Below are positions 26,370 through 36,253 of a stretch of 64,000 nucleotides of DNA, piece after piece. The stretch is from assembly GCA_039989855.1 (NCBI GenBank), contig JBDXGZ010000024.1, forward strand, positions 1 to 64,000. The letters run 5' to 3'. Numbering within the stretch: position 1 is the first letter of the stretch; every line of letters starts with the position of its first letter. The stretch is from CALFVT01 sp039989855 (GTDB lineage Bacteria > Pseudomonadota > Alphaproteobacteria > Caulobacterales > Maricaulaceae). The notes below the pieces were generated by a model. That model was given only the letters and a program-made list of their open reading frames with translations. It had not been told where the DNA came from and made no database searches. The translations under genes and the position numbers were made by a program.

Positions 26370-28316
26370 TCAGCTGCGGTTCATTCTGTTTTGGATTAAA
26401 TCATCAACGACCTCAGGTTCCGCTAGGGTTGAGATATCTCCAAGATTTCCAAATTCATTTTCTGCAATTTTACGCAATATCCGTCGCATTATTTTACCTG
26501 ACCGTGTTTTGGGAAGGCTCGGTGCAAATTGTATGAGGTCGGGCGTGGCAATCGGGCCAATTTCAGTGCGCACATGTTTGACTAAATCTTTTTTTAGAGC
26601 CTCATCGACATTTACATCCGCCCTTACGGTTACGTAGGCATATATGCCCTGACCTTTGATATCATGCGGGTAACCCACAACCGCTGACTCGGCTACGGCA
26701 TCGTGAGACACTAAAGCGCTTTCAACTTCAGCCGTTCCCATTCTATGCCCAGAAACATTTATAACATCATCGACACGGCCCGTGATCCAATAAAATCCAT
26801 CTTTATCGCGGCGGCACCCATCTCCCGTAAAATAATTTCCGGGATAAGCACTAAAATAAGTGTCTTTAAACCTTTGATGATCTCCATAGACCGTCCGCAT
26901 CTGACCGGGCCATGAATCCGTTATAATCAAATTACCATCTGCTGCCCCGTCTAATATACGGCCATCAGCATCAACAAGTTTAGGAACTATTCCAAAAAAT
27001 GGGTGACTGCCAGCCCCAGGTTTCATATCCGTAGTACCAGGGAGTGGGACAATCATAGCGCCCCCAGTTTCAGTTTGCCACCATGTATCAACAATTGGGC
27101 ATCGTCCTTCCCCGACGACATGAAAATACCACTCCCACGCTTCTGGATTTATAGGCTCCCCAACCGTACCAAGTAAGCGTAATGATGACCTTGACGTAGT
27201 TTTTACAGGCCCTTCGCCTTCACGCATCAAGGCTCGTATCGCTGTTGGTGCTGTGTAAAACAAGGACACTTGGTGTTTATCGCAAATCTGCCAAAAACGC
27301 GAGGCATCTGGATAGGTCGGAACCCCTTCGAACATAAGTGTCGTCGCGCCATTCGCTAAAGGGCCATAAACAATATAGGTATGCCCCGTTACCCACCCCA
27401 CATCAGCCGCGCACCAATAAACGTCATCTTCTTTGAGGTCGAACACATAGTGATGGGTCATTGAGGCCCAAACCAGATATCCCCCTGTTGTATGTAAGAC
27501 CCCTTTGGGTTTTCCTGTCGAGCCACTGGTATAGAGAATAAACAGCGGATCTTCGGCTTTCATAGGCTCCGGCGGGCATTCAGCAGATACCGTTTTGACT
27601 TCATCATGAAGGTAAAAGTCACGACCCTTTTGCATCTGCACATCTGCGCCTGTACGGCGAACGACCAGTACGCTCTCCACGATGCCAGCGATATCGCATG
27701 CGGCATCACAATTTTCTTTAAGAGATACTTTTTTAGATCCGCGCAACCCCTCGTCAGCTGTAATGACGAAACGTGAATCACAGTCCATTATCCTGCCTGC
27801 CAATGCATCCGGTGAGAACCCCCCAAAGACCACCGAATGAATGGCCCCAATACGTGCGCAGGCCAGCATAGCGTAAGAGGCTTCCAAGATCATTGGCATA
27901 TAGATCGTGACTCTGTCCCCCTTTTTAACCCCTCTCTTTTTTAAGACATTCGCGAAACGGCAGACATCTTCGTAAACTTGACGATAGGTCAGTGTCCTTG
28001 AATCGCTTGGGTCGTTACCTTCCCATATGATGGCTGTCTTATCTCCCCGCTTTTCTAAATGTCTATCCAGGCAACTGGTCGTGACATTTAAAACCCCATC
28101 GGCAAACCATTCGATTTTAAGGTCTCTCTTGTCCCAAGAGACGTTTTTGGCTTTAGTATAAGGGGTCATCCAATCGATGCATTGGCCAAACTCACTCCAA
28201 AACCCTTCAGGGTCTGAAACAGACTGCTCATACATTTTTTTATATGTTTCGGGGGACAGATTTGCCTGACGCGCAAAGGCGTCAGGTACTGAATAGATTG
28301 GATCGTTACTACTCAC
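26370..28316 (-). CDS. acs: acetyl-CoA synthetase (acetate-CoA ligase)
   Basis: Activates acetate to acetyl-CoA through acetyl-AMP in the cytoplasm. The 648-residue protein has the P-loop YTSGSTGKPKGVLHTTGGY (about 265-283), WWQTETGG (about 415), SGHRMGTAEVESALVSH (about 525-541) and the acetylation-controlled lysine in TRSGKIMRRILRK (about 610-622). It follows the DcaP-like porin by 43 bases on the same strand, so the two may share the promoter at 29686-29853 that carries the AGACTAAGGT inverted repeat. It is the centre of the acetate block with actP, the CrbS/CrbR-like pair and the glyoxylate shunt. Confidence 0.97.
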   Translation of the reverse strand: MSSNDPIYSVPDAFARQANLSPETYKKMYEQSVSDPEGFWSEFGQCIDWMTPYTKAKNVSWDKRDLKIEWFADGVLNVTTSCLDRHLEKRGDKTAIIWEGNDPSDSRTLTYRQVYEDVCRFANVLKKRGVKKGDRVTIYMPMILEASYAMLACARIGAIHSVVFGGFSPDALAGRIMDCDSRFVITADEGLRGSKKVSLKENCDAACDIAGIVESVLVVRRTGADVQMQKGRDFYLHDEVKTVSAECPPEPMKAEDPLFILYTSGSTGKPKGVLHTTGGYLVWASMTHHYVFDLKEDDVYWCAADVGWVTGHTYIVYGPLANGATTLMFEGVPTYPDASRFWQICDKHQVSLFYTAPTAIRALMREGEGPVKTTSRSSLRLLGTVGEPINPEAWEWYFHVVGEGRCPIVDTWWQTETGGAMIVPLPGTTDMKPGAGSHPFFGIVPKLVDADGRILDGAADGNLIITDSWPGQMRTVYGDHQRFKDTYFSAYPGNYFTGDGCRRDKDGFYWITGRVDDVINVSGHRMGTAEVESALVSHDAVAESAVVGYPHDIKGQGIYAYVTVRADVNVDEALKKDLVKHVRTEIGPIATPDLIQFAPSLPKTRSGKIMRRILRKIAENEFGNLGDISTLAEPEVVDDLIQNRMNRS

Positions 28317-28359
28317 AATTTACTCCAAATATACTTATCATGTTTGAGAGTATATCGCT

Positions 28360-29685
28360 TTAGAAGCCGTATTTTGTTGAAAAGGTGAACCGTGTTAATG
28401 AGCCATCGGTTCCGTTTTCCAATTCTCTTTCGCCGAGCAGACCTTCGAAGCCGACTGTGACTTTTGGTGCGATATCAAATAAGTAAGCCGCAAAAACAGA
28501 TTGAGTGTTTTCTGTTGCCGTTAGGGGTAGGAAGTCTGGATTGTCAGCAAATAATGCTGAAACGCCAATATTAAATCTAGATTTTTCAGTTAATGGATAA
28601 CGTAATGATACATGCCCCCCATATGAAGGGATAGCTTCCACGTCACCTGTTAATGGATTAACTGCCCCAGCATTAATAGAATTAAGCCCGATGTATCGCC
28701 CTAAACCTTCACCACCTGTAAGGCTAAACCGTAAGTCTCCTTCACCGACACCAATGCGACCAGCCGCGCTAAGACCCCACCCAAAATCAGATTCAGACGG
28801 TGTCGTTGCTGTGTCAAATCTTAGTTGTCGACCAATTGCAGCTAAAGAGAGGTTTCCGAAATCGCCTTTATAATTATACCGCGCCACGACATCAGGGACT
28901 GTATTACTATCTGCCTCTATCCGACCAGAACCAGCCGCTGGTGTAATGGTTGCATTACCATTTTCTAAAGCAAACTGGAAGTTACCAGTTGTATATCTAA
29001 CTTGGGCTTGTCGTACAAACACCTGACCATCACCGAGAGTATAGAAGCTTGCGCTTTCTGGTATGGCAGAGGTGTTTTGGAAGGTTGACCATTCTTGACC
29101 AACTCTTAGGCCGTTATAATCAATATAAGCTCGTCGTAGCCGCGGCGCAAAAGAGCTTGAAACCCGCTCATTCCCCTGTCCGGATAAGAGAAAGTCTGTC
29201 TCAATATATGCCGTTGCGGTTTTTCCGCCAACATTACGACTTCCCGTCACTGAGAACCGTGTCGATTCAGCCGTTAAATCCGTTGTTGTCGTGCTATTAT
29301 CCCCATTACCTACAGGTGTTGCCCCTGGAATATAAAAATCCCGTACAACTGACCCCCCTGCAAAACCGCCATCAGAAAACTCACTGACGTGTGTATCAAA
29401 ATCAACAAAGCCGCCAAGTTTAAAGGTTGTATCGCCGACTTGAAAACCAGACTTAGAACTTTGATTTGATACTGTTACAGCAGAAGGTGTCGCTATTTTT
29501 TGTTCAAGCTGAATGACATCACTTTCGCCTTTAGCCTTTTCTGCGGCAAGTTCAGCCTTTAATTGAGCAATTTGAGATTCCATCGCTTGGAGACGCTGTT
29601 CAATTGAGCCCGTCTGCGAATATGCTATTGGAGCAAATGACGTGGCAATTCCTACCAATAAAATGAGTTTCAGTCTATTTTTCAT
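28360..29685 (-). CDS. DcaP-like trimeric outer-membrane porin
   Basis: A 441-residue outer-membrane protein with a signal peptide (1-24, ending IAYSQ), a periplasmic coiled-coil segment (about 28-60, IEQRLQAMESQIAQLKAELA) and a beta-barrel that ends in Phe. The coiled coil plus barrel is the plan of DcaP-type porins, which pass small dicarboxylic and other organic acids. The start MKNRLKLILL follows a GGGGAG site; an upstream start would add 19 basic residues. Because it lies in front of acs under a shared promoter, acetate or another short acid is a likely solute, which is inference. Confidence 0.85.
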   Translation of the reverse strand: MKNRLKLILLVGIATSFAPIAYSQTGSIEQRLQAMESQIAQLKAELAAEKAKGESDVIQLEQKIATPSAVTVSNQSSKSGFQVGDTTFKLGGFVDFDTHVSEFSDGGFAGGSVVRDFYIPGATPVGNGDNSTTTTDLTAESTRFSVTGSRNVGGKTATAYIETDFLLSGQGNERVSSSFAPRLRRAYIDYNGLRVGQEWSTFQNTSAIPESASFYTLGDGQVFVRQAQVRYTTGNFQFALENGNATITPAAGSGRIEADSNTVPDVVARYNYKGDFGNLSLAAIGRQLRFDTATTPSESDFGWGLSAAGRIGVGEGDLRFSLTGGEGLGRYIGLNSINAGAVNPLTGDVEAIPSYGGHVSLRYPLTEKSRFNIGVSALFADNPDFLPLTATENTQSVFAAYLFDIAPKVTVGFEGLLGERELENGTDGSLTRFTFSTKYGF

Positions 29686-29754
29686 GAGTATCTCCCCTGT
29701 TTTCTTAAGGAAGTTGTCTCTTAACTTATGGCTTCGCGCCATTAGCCATTGGTG

Positions 29755-29787
29755 CTAAGACTAAGGTCTTATACACCTTAGTCTTAG
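29755..29787. promoter_or_regulatory. 13-base perfect inverted repeat between the porin-acs unit and the crbR-like gene
   Basis: CTAAGACTAAGGT (29755-29767) and ACCTTAGTCTTAG (29775-29787) are perfect inverted copies with a seven-base spacer. The repeat lies 70 bases before the porin start and 67 bases before the divergent response-regulator start. Both arms contain AGACTAAGGT, and close copies (AGTCTAAGGT) recur before the permease genes at 36233 and 36475. The likely binder is the LuxR-type response regulator encoded next to it. Confidence 0.7.
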
Positions 29788-29853
29788 TAGCGGTTTATAT
29801 GACTGTAATAAATATAAAATGCTAATCAGACGTATTAGTGACAGGGGAAATAA

Positions 29854-30480
29854 TTGACCGAGTTCGTCAACGTATTGGTCATAGACGATCATCCGCTCTT
29901 TAGAGCCGCCTTAGAGCTTGCGCTAAACAAAGCCAAAATAGACATAGAAAACATCGATAGCAGTAATTGTATCGCCCATGCTCTTACTTTAATGAAATCA
30001 AAACAATATGATCTTGTTTTATTAGATTTAAATCTTTCAGATTCGCATGACTTTGAAGGCTTTACAAAAATTAAAGCCGCAGATGAAAATGTTCCAATCA
30101 TGATCGTTTCTGCGACAGAAACAAAACGTGCCTTTTCAACGGCAAAGTCACTCGGTGCAGCAGGTTATATCCCTAAAAGTAGTGACTTAAAAACGATTTC
30201 AAATTCGATACAATTCGTCCTTAATGGAGGTAGTTCATTTCCTGCAGCATCAGAAGCCCCGGAGGGAATTGATGCGGCTGAAAAATTATCTAGCCTGACG
30301 CCGGCACAACATCGTGTCATGAATAATCTTTCTGATGGACTTTTGAATAAACAGATAGCTTTTGAGATGGGCATCTCTGAAGCGACCGTAAAGGCGCATA
30401 TGACAGCTATTTTTCGAAAGTTAGGAGCCAATAACAGGACGCAAGCCCTGCTCATTTTTCGTAATGCAACGCGATTATAA
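29854..30480 (+). CDS. LuxR-type response regulator (CrbR-like)
   Basis: A 208-residue two-component regulator starting at a TTG with AGGGGA upstream. The receiver domain (1-125) has the acidic pair in VIDDHP (10-13), the phosphate-accepting Asp58 in LLDLNL and the late Lys in GYIPKSSD. The C-terminal LuxR helix-turn-helix (about 145-208) contains QIAFEMGISEATVKAHMTAI. Converging with the SLC5-fused hybrid kinase and close to acs and actP, it matches CrbR, which in gammaproteobacteria switches on acs in response to acetate. The eight-base convergent spacing with the kinase gene supports a cognate pair. Confidence 0.88.
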   Translation: MTEFVNVLVIDDHPLFRAALELALNKAKIDIENIDSSNCIAHALTLMKSKQYDLVLLDLNLSDSHDFEGFTKIKAADENVPIMIVSATETKRAFSTAKSLGAAGYIPKSSDLKTISNSIQFVLNGGSSFPAASEAPEGIDAAEKLSSLTPAQHRVMNNLSDGLLNKQIAFEMGISEATVKAHMTAIFRKLGANNRTQALLIFRNATRL

Positions 30481-30488
30481 AAGCAGAG

Positions 30489-33400
30489 CTATTCAGCTAT
30501 TTCCTCATATAAACAACTCAGCAAAAACTGCTTTATATCGTCTGGGTTTGCGGGCTTAGATAAAACCCTAACATTATCATTAACAGCTTGACGCGTCATG
30601 CCTTTGGTCTTTCCTGCCGATAATAAACAAACATTGTCTGGACGTTCAAGGTGTGGGCGCAAGTGCGCAATCACATCTAATCCATCTTCCATATTGCCCA
30701 GTTGATAATCTGCAATAATCGCATTCACATTATTTTGACACGCAAGGGTAATAGCATCTTCGCCGTTCGTACAGGTAAGTACATGGCAATTCCACCGCGT
30801 TAATAACGCCGTCATGCCCTCTAAAATAGTGGCTTCATCATCAACACATAAAACGGTTAAGCCCTTCAATTCATCTCTTTTTATTTTCACGACAGAGGGA
30901 AGCGGAGTTGACCTCCAGATATGATTGCCTGCGCGTTTAAGCTTTACAGAAAAGACGCTCCCTTTTCCTTCAATTGACTTTAGACCTATTTGACTTCCCA
31001 TGAGGTTTGACATTCGTTTAGCTACTGATAACCCTAAGCCAGCTCCCCTAATTCCCAAATTATCCACATCCTCAAAACGTTGGAATTCTTCGAAGATCAT
31101 GCCTTGTTCATCAGTATTAATACCGGGCCCTGTGTCCCATACTTCTACTCTGACAGCCTCTCCAACCCGCCTCGCTCCCAAAACGATACCGCCTGATTTT
31201 GTATAGCGGCGTGCATTCGATAAGAAATTCCTTAAAATACTCGTCAAAAAATCAGGGTCTGCGTGCACGGAAAGACGTGTCGGGACGAACCGGATAGTTA
31301 AGTTAGCCTTAGTTGCCATAGGCTCAGCTTCTTCCACGAGGTCTTCAAACAGTGGCCCCAAGGGTATATCAGTAATTTGAGCCTTAACATTCGTATGATC
31401 TAAACGTGATATATCAAGAAGGCCTTTTAACAGTTGATCTGCGGATTGAATAGCATGGTCCGCTTTATTCAAAATATTGGCTGTTTCCGCTTCAACGTCA
31501 ACAGCCCCTAAAAACAATCTAGCTGCATTAAGGGGTTGTAATAAGTCATGACTAGCTGCCGCTAAGAATCGCGTTTTTGATGCATTCGCTCCGACAGCTT
31601 CTTCACGCGCTCTGTCAAGCTCTACCGTCAATTCTTCCAATTTTTTAGTTCGCGTTTCCACACGTGCTTCAAGGTTTTCATTGGCTTCAATAAGGGCCTG
31701 CTCACGCCTTTTATCTTCAGTAATATCTGTGTATGTTGTCACATACCCACCGCCGGGCATAGGACTGCCTGAGATACGTAGATATCGCCCGTCAGGGTTT
31801 TGACGTTCATACTGATGGGGACGACCAGCCCTCATATGGTTTACTCTACGGCGTGCTTTATTAACTGCGTCTTCCTCTTCAATCCAGCCCATCGAGATAT
31901 TATATTCAATTAAGCTTATGATTGGTTGCCCCACACGAATAAGGTCTAGGGGGTAATTAAACAGCTCTAAATAAGTCCCATTCCACGCAATAAGGTTTTG
32001 CTCATTATCGACAACGCTTATACCTTGAGATATATTTTCTAACGTCGATTGAAGCATGTGTTGATCAAAGCGAGCCGTATGGCTTTGCTGATCAAAAATT
32101 GTCAACAAATCATCAAGATCTACGTCCACTCCGGCTAAAACCGATGACATGATAACCCTTGCGGAGGACGCCCCTATCGCGCGTGCAAGTAGCTTTTCAG
32201 TGTGTTGTACAAGTTGCCAATCTGCATTCCCAATGCCTTTAATTTTAGCGTCATTATGCTTACCAAAATTTTCAAAAGAATGGGCGACGGCCTCCGCATC
32301 TAAAAACCTTGACGCTAACACAATGAGGCCATCTGGAGATATGGTTGTTATTTGCGTGTGAGGCTTTACACTGCTAACTATCTTACCTTGCTCAATAGCG
32401 GTAAACGCCACCGCCTGTACTCGGTCTCTAAGTCGTTCGGCTGACAAAAGAGAAATTAAAATGAAACCTAATAGGTTAATTGATATACTCCAAAAAACAC
32501 CATGAGTTAAGCTGTCTTCAAAGGTTATTCCAAATAAGCCGTGAGGATGAAGCATATCTGGCAACAGCGCACTCATTCTATCAATGCCAAACACTGCGGG
32601 TAAAAAGAGCGTATACCCCCAAATAAACATACCCGAAGCAAGGCCAAAAATAACACCCGACTTCTTGCCGTGACGCCAATAGATAGAGGCGAGTAAAGCC
32701 GGCGCAAATTGCGCTGCGGCGGCAAATGACAATAAGCCTATAATAGCCAGGGCGGCACTATCTTCGGCTAAACGGTAATATCCATAGGCGAGTAACAGCA
32801 ATCCAACAATCACCAAGCGACGAATGAGAATAAGACTCGCGCCGCCATCACTACTGCCAGTCGTCAATTTCCCACGTTCTAAAAAACTAGGAACAATGAT
32901 GTCATTTGTAACCATGGTGGATAATGCAATCGTTGACACAACAACCATGCCCGTTGCCGCAGAAAACCCACCTAGAAAAACAAACATCGCGAGCATGCCG
33001 TCTCCCTTAGAAAGCGGCAATTGAATAACAAATAAATCAGGTGAAACATCTGAGGGTAATTGTGTCAGACCCGCCATCGTTATCGGAATAACTACAAGAG
33101 AGGTTAGCAAAAGGTAGAGGGGGAACACCCACCGCGCCCAATTTATATCATTGGGAGAATGGCGTTCAATCATGGCTACATGAAATTGTCGAGGTAGACA
33201 AATTATAGCGGCCATTGATAAAAATAAAATTGTAACGGACCGCGCAGATAGACTATCATTGCCAAAGTGATTTTGAGCATGACTTACCGTCGATACCAAT
33301 CCACCATCGATCATCGTTATAGACAAAGCGCAAACCATCATTAAGGCGAGTAACTTAATAATAGCTTCAAAACAAAGAACGTGCATTAAGCCTCTATTGT

Positions 33401-33962
33401 GCTTTGTGACATCGGACTGTCGTGCACCAAATAATATTGCGAAAACAGCCATAGCCATAGCTGTAAAAAGAACCGTTTCATTTGAGGGTTCTATAGGTTC
33501 CCCGTTACGAGCGGCCATAGCACTCAAGCTAACACCGACTGATTTGAGCTGTAAGGATATGTATGGTAAGCTCCCCATCACGGCGGCTAGGGTCGCCAAA
33601 ACCGCCACACTTCGACTTTTCCCATAACGCGCAGATAAAAAATCGGATAGAGATGTGATACTTTCGCGTTGGGCAATATCTCCTATACGTCTCATAACAC
33701 GCGGAAAAAACAAGAAGACGATGGCAGGCCCTGCGTAGATCCAAATAAAGTCCCACCCAGAAGAGGCTGCAGTGCCCACAGCGCCAAAATATGTCCAAGA
33801 TGTACAATAAACAGCGAGAGCTAACGCATATACAAGCCCGCTTACGGGTTTTATTGGCTTATTATCGTGATTAAGAGTCGCGTCTCTGTCACCTCGCCAA
33901 GCAATATAGAAGAGACCTGAGACATATATAGTCGTGATAGCTATGGTTAGCCAAACGGGCAT
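30489..33962 (-). CDS. SLC5-fused hybrid sensor histidine kinase (CrbS-like)
   Basis: A 1157-residue membrane sensor. Residues about 1-500 form a sodium/solute-symporter (SLC5) domain with 12-13 helices. Then come a linker (about 520-610), a PAS domain (about 640-755, with QGISVVDNEQNLIAWNGTYL), a coiled coil, a HisKA domain with the phospho-His in AASHDLLQPLNAARL (about 800), a HATPase domain (NFLSNARRYT, GAGLGLSVAKRM) and a C-terminal receiver (about 1045-1155, VLCVDDEATI and IIADYQLG). This is the architecture of CrbS/MxtR-type acetate sensors. Gene order with acs, actP and the LuxR-type regulator supports the same role here. Whether its transporter part moves solute or only senses is unknown. 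Confidence 0.88.
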   Translation of the reverse strand: MPVWLTIAITTIYVSGLFYIAWRGDRDATLNHDNKPIKPVSGLVYALALAVYCTSWTYFGAVGTAASSGWDFIWIYAGPAIVFLFFPRVMRRIGDIAQRESITSLSDFLSARYGKSRSVAVLATLAAVMGSLPYISLQLKSVGVSLSAMAARNGEPIEPSNETVLFTAMAMAVFAILFGARQSDVTKHNRGLMHVLCFEAIIKLLALMMVCALSITMIDGGLVSTVSHAQNHFGNDSLSARSVTILFLSMAAIICLPRQFHVAMIERHSPNDINWARWVFPLYLLLTSLVVIPITMAGLTQLPSDVSPDLFVIQLPLSKGDGMLAMFVFLGGFSAATGMVVVSTIALSTMVTNDIIVPSFLERGKLTTGSSDGGASLILIRRLVIVGLLLLAYGYYRLAEDSAALAIIGLLSFAAAAQFAPALLASIYWRHGKKSGVIFGLASGMFIWGYTLFLPAVFGIDRMSALLPDMLHPHGLFGITFEDSLTHGVFWSISINLLGFILISLLSAERLRDRVQAVAFTAIEQGKIVSSVKPHTQITTISPDGLIVLASRFLDAEAVAHSFENFGKHNDAKIKGIGNADWQLVQHTEKLLARAIGASSARVIMSSVLAGVDVDLDDLLTIFDQQSHTARFDQHMLQSTLENISQGISVVDNEQNLIAWNGTYLELFNYPLDLIRVGQPIISLIEYNISMGWIEEEDAVNKARRRVNHMRAGRPHQYERQNPDGRYLRISGSPMPGGGYVTTYTDITEDKRREQALIEANENLEARVETRTKKLEELTVELDRAREEAVGANASKTRFLAAASHDLLQPLNAARLFLGAVDVEAETANILNKADHAIQSADQLLKGLLDISRLDHTNVKAQITDIPLGPLFEDLVEEAEPMATKANLTIRFVPTRLSVHADPDFLTSILRNFLSNARRYTKSGGIVLGARRVGEAVRVEVWDTGPGINTDEQGMIFEEFQRFEDVDNLGIRGAGLGLSVAKRMSNLMGSQIGLKSIEGKGSVFSVKLKRAGNHIWRSTPLPSVVKIKRDELKGLTVLCVDDEATILEGMTALLTRWNCHVLTCTNGEDAITLACQNNVNAIIADYQLGNMEDGLDVIAHLRPHLERPDNVCLLSAGKTKGMTRQAVNDNVRVLSKPANPDDIKQFLLSCLYEEIAE

Positions 33963-34032
33963 AGTTATTCCTTATAAAACAACTATGATGAAATTTAATA
34001 TAATTTGCAATATCGCCGATAGTCTTAAAGTC

Positions 34033-34065
34033 AAAAAAAGGCCGCACCCTAAAAAGGATACGGCC
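34033..34065 (-). terminator. rho-independent terminator between actP and the hybrid kinase
   Basis: On the minus strand GGCCGTATCC and GGGTGCGGCC form a stem around a short T-rich loop, followed by seven T. It separates transcription of actP from the kinase gene 70 bases downstream, so the kinase probably needs its own promoter. Confidence 0.85.
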
Positions 34066-34093
34066 AGTTATTTAATATTTAGAAAGACGACGC

Positions 34094-35872
34094 TTATTCA
34101 GCTGGCGTCATGCCACCTTCGGCCATGCCGTGAGATGTTCGTTGACCTGGGATACGAATATCCTGAACCAGATCTTGAATTTCTTGTGGTGGCTCTGGTG
34201 TCACGAGTGACACACCAATACCGATCGCCGTCGAGAGCCACATGAAGACAAATCCAATACCTTCAGGCGAAACGCCCAAGAACCACTGATCTGATGTACC
34301 ACCTCCAAATTTGAAGTAATAAATATAACTAAATGTGGTTACAAGTCCGACGGTCATAGTTGAAATCGCGCCTTCCTTATTCATTCGTTTCCAGAATATT
34401 CCCAAGAAGATGACAGGGAAAAGCGAGGCCGCAGCCAATCCGAACGCAAAGGCGACCACCTGTGCCACAAATGGTAGTTGGGTGGCAAAGATGCCTAATA
34501 ATCCGGCACAGACAACAGCAGCAGCTGCAGCTACGCGAGCGGCAAACATCTCTTGTTTTTCCGTCATATCTGGTTTGAACGTACGTTTTAACAAGTCATG
34601 ACTAACAGCAGAACTAATGACCATGAGCAAGCCAGCAGCCGTTGACAGCGCAGCCGCAAGACCACCCGCAACAACAAGTCCGACAACCCAGCCCGGAAGC
34701 TTAGCAATCTGTGGGTTAGCTAGAACGAAGATATCACGATTAGGTACAACCTCATTCGCAATGCCATCAGGAGCAGCTGGTCCGCGGTATTGCATAACAC
34801 CGTCACCATTCAGATCGTCATACTTAAGAAGACCTGTTTTTTCCCAACTCTTATACCATTCTGGAACGGGCTTACCACCATCTGCCAAAATTTGAGCTGC
34901 GCGTTCTTCATAGTTTTCACTATCTTGAATATAAGTCGCTTCATTAACTGTATCGACGAAGTTCATCCGTGCAAATGCGCCAACGGCTGGAGCCACTGTG
35001 TAAAGAAGAGCAATAAACATCAAAGCCCAACCTGCAGATTTACGGGCAGCTTGTGCTGAACTCACCGTGAAGAAGCGAATGATAACATGCGGTAATCCCG
35101 CCGTACCAAACATCAAGGCAGCCGTAATACAAAACACGTCCATCTTCGACTTGGTTGTTGACGTATATTCTGTGAAACCAAGGTCCGTTACAACCTTATT
35201 GAGCTGTTCAAGCATACCAACATCAGTACCCGCAGCGTTTCCTATGAATCCCAGTTGAGGGATAGGATTACCAGTAATCGTCAAGGAGATGAAGATAGCC
35301 GGAACTGTATAGGCGAAAATCAAAACGACATATTGCGCAACCTGCGTATATGTAATTCCTTTCATACCGCCCATAACGGCATAAACAAATACAATGGCCA
35401 TGCCGATGAGAATGCCTACATTAAAGGGAACGCCAAGGAAGCCAGAAAAAGCCACGCCTACGCCCTTCATTTGTCCCGCGATATAAGTGAAGGACACGAA
35501 AAGCGCACATACAACAGCAATAACCCGTGCGACTTTAGAGTAATATCGATCTCCAACAAAGTCAGGCACGGTAAATTTACCAAATTCGCGCAAATAGGGC
35601 GCAAGAAGTAAGGCTAAAAGCACATAACCGCCGGTCCAGCCCATAAGGTAGACGGAACCGCCATACCCAAGAAAGGCAATCAAACCTGCCATTGATAAAA
35701 ATGACGCGGCCGACATCCAGTCAGCGGCAGTTGCCATACCATTCACTGTTGGGTGAACATCATGACCAGCGACATAAAACTCTTCAGTCGAGCCAGCTTT
35801 GGCCCAAATTGCGATACCAATATAGATACCAAAGGTCAGAACGACCCAAAAAATTGTCCATGGATCAACCAT
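34094..35872 (-). CDS. actP: cation/acetate symporter ActP
   Basis: A 592-residue sodium/solute symporter of the SLC5 family with about 13 helices. The N-terminal half has EEFYVAGHDVHPTVNGMA and AADWMSAASFLSMAG, typical of acetate permeases. It carries a hydrophilic insertion of about 80 residues (about 300-380) between middle helices. It follows the DUF4212 small subunit by three bases. It would import acetate (and possibly propionate or glycolate) for acs. Confidence 0.93.
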   Translation of the reverse strand: MVDPWTIFWVVLTFGIYIGIAIWAKAGSTEEFYVAGHDVHPTVNGMATAADWMSAASFLSMAGLIAFLGYGGSVYLMGWTGGYVLLALLLAPYLREFGKFTVPDFVGDRYYSKVARVIAVVCALFVSFTYIAGQMKGVGVAFSGFLGVPFNVGILIGMAIVFVYAVMGGMKGITYTQVAQYVVLIFAYTVPAIFISLTITGNPIPQLGFIGNAAGTDVGMLEQLNKVVTDLGFTEYTSTTKSKMDVFCITAALMFGTAGLPHVIIRFFTVSSAQAARKSAGWALMFIALLYTVAPAVGAFARMNFVDTVNEATYIQDSENYEERAAQILADGGKPVPEWYKSWEKTGLLKYDDLNGDGVMQYRGPAAPDGIANEVVPNRDIFVLANPQIAKLPGWVVGLVVAGGLAAALSTAAGLLMVISSAVSHDLLKRTFKPDMTEKQEMFAARVAAAAAVVCAGLLGIFATQLPFVAQVVAFAFGLAAASLFPVIFLGIFWKRMNKEGAISTMTVGLVTTFSYIYYFKFGGGTSDQWFLGVSPEGIGFVFMWLSTAIGIGVSLVTPEPPQEIQDLVQDIRIPGQRTSHGMAEGGMTPAE

Positions 35873-35875
35873 AAC

Positions 35876-36139
35876 CTACCCCTTAATTCCGAATTTTTTC
35901 TCATATTGAGTCATCTTACGACAGTAGATGACAATGAGTGCTAGGAAGACATAAATCGATCCGTTTTGGGCAAACCAAAACCCAAGCGGCGCACTGCCTA
36001 TGGATAGATTATCTAATGCTTCACGAAAAAGGATTCCTGCTCCGTAGGATACGAGAAACCAAATGACCAATAGTGATATTGTAAGCTTTATCGTCGCTTT
36101 CCAATATCCTTCCGGATCTTGTTTGTTAGTTGTTGCCAA
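35876..36139 (-). CDS. DUF4212-type small membrane partner of ActP
   Basis: An 87-residue protein with two hydrophobic helices (about 18-40 and 58-78) and the DUF4212 pattern DPEGYWKATIKL, VSYGAGILF, LGFWFAQNGS and CRKMTQYEKKFGIKG. Such proteins nearly always precede an SLC5 symporter and act as a small subunit. The start is a TTG (36139) with GGGGAG nine bases before it. An upstream in-frame start would add 19 residues but has no such site. A motif A copy (36233-36249) lies about 95 bases upstream. Confidence 0.85.
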   Translation of the reverse strand: MATTNKQDPEGYWKATIKLTISLLVIWFLVSYGAGILFREALDNLSIGSAPLGFWFAQNGSIYVFLALIVIYCRKMTQYEKKFGIKG

Positions 36140-36232
36140 ATCTATCTCCCCTGTTTTTTGGTTATGTTTCGGCGAATTTAAATGGGATATCCCCAAATTA
36201 AATTTCGGCTAAAACATGTAAGAAAGGTAGGG

Positions 36233-36249
36233 AGACTTTAGTCTAAGGT
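36233..36249. promoter_or_regulatory. AGWCTAAGGT motif copy before the DUF4212-actP unit
   Basis: AGACTTTAGTCTAAGGT holds a palindromic core AGACT-TT-AGTCT. Its reverse complement differs from the site at 36475-36491 at only two of 17 bases. It stands about 95 bases before the DUF4212 start, a usual place for an activator site. The proposed binder is the CrbR-like regulator. Confidence 0.65.
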
Positions 36250-36253
36250 GGCG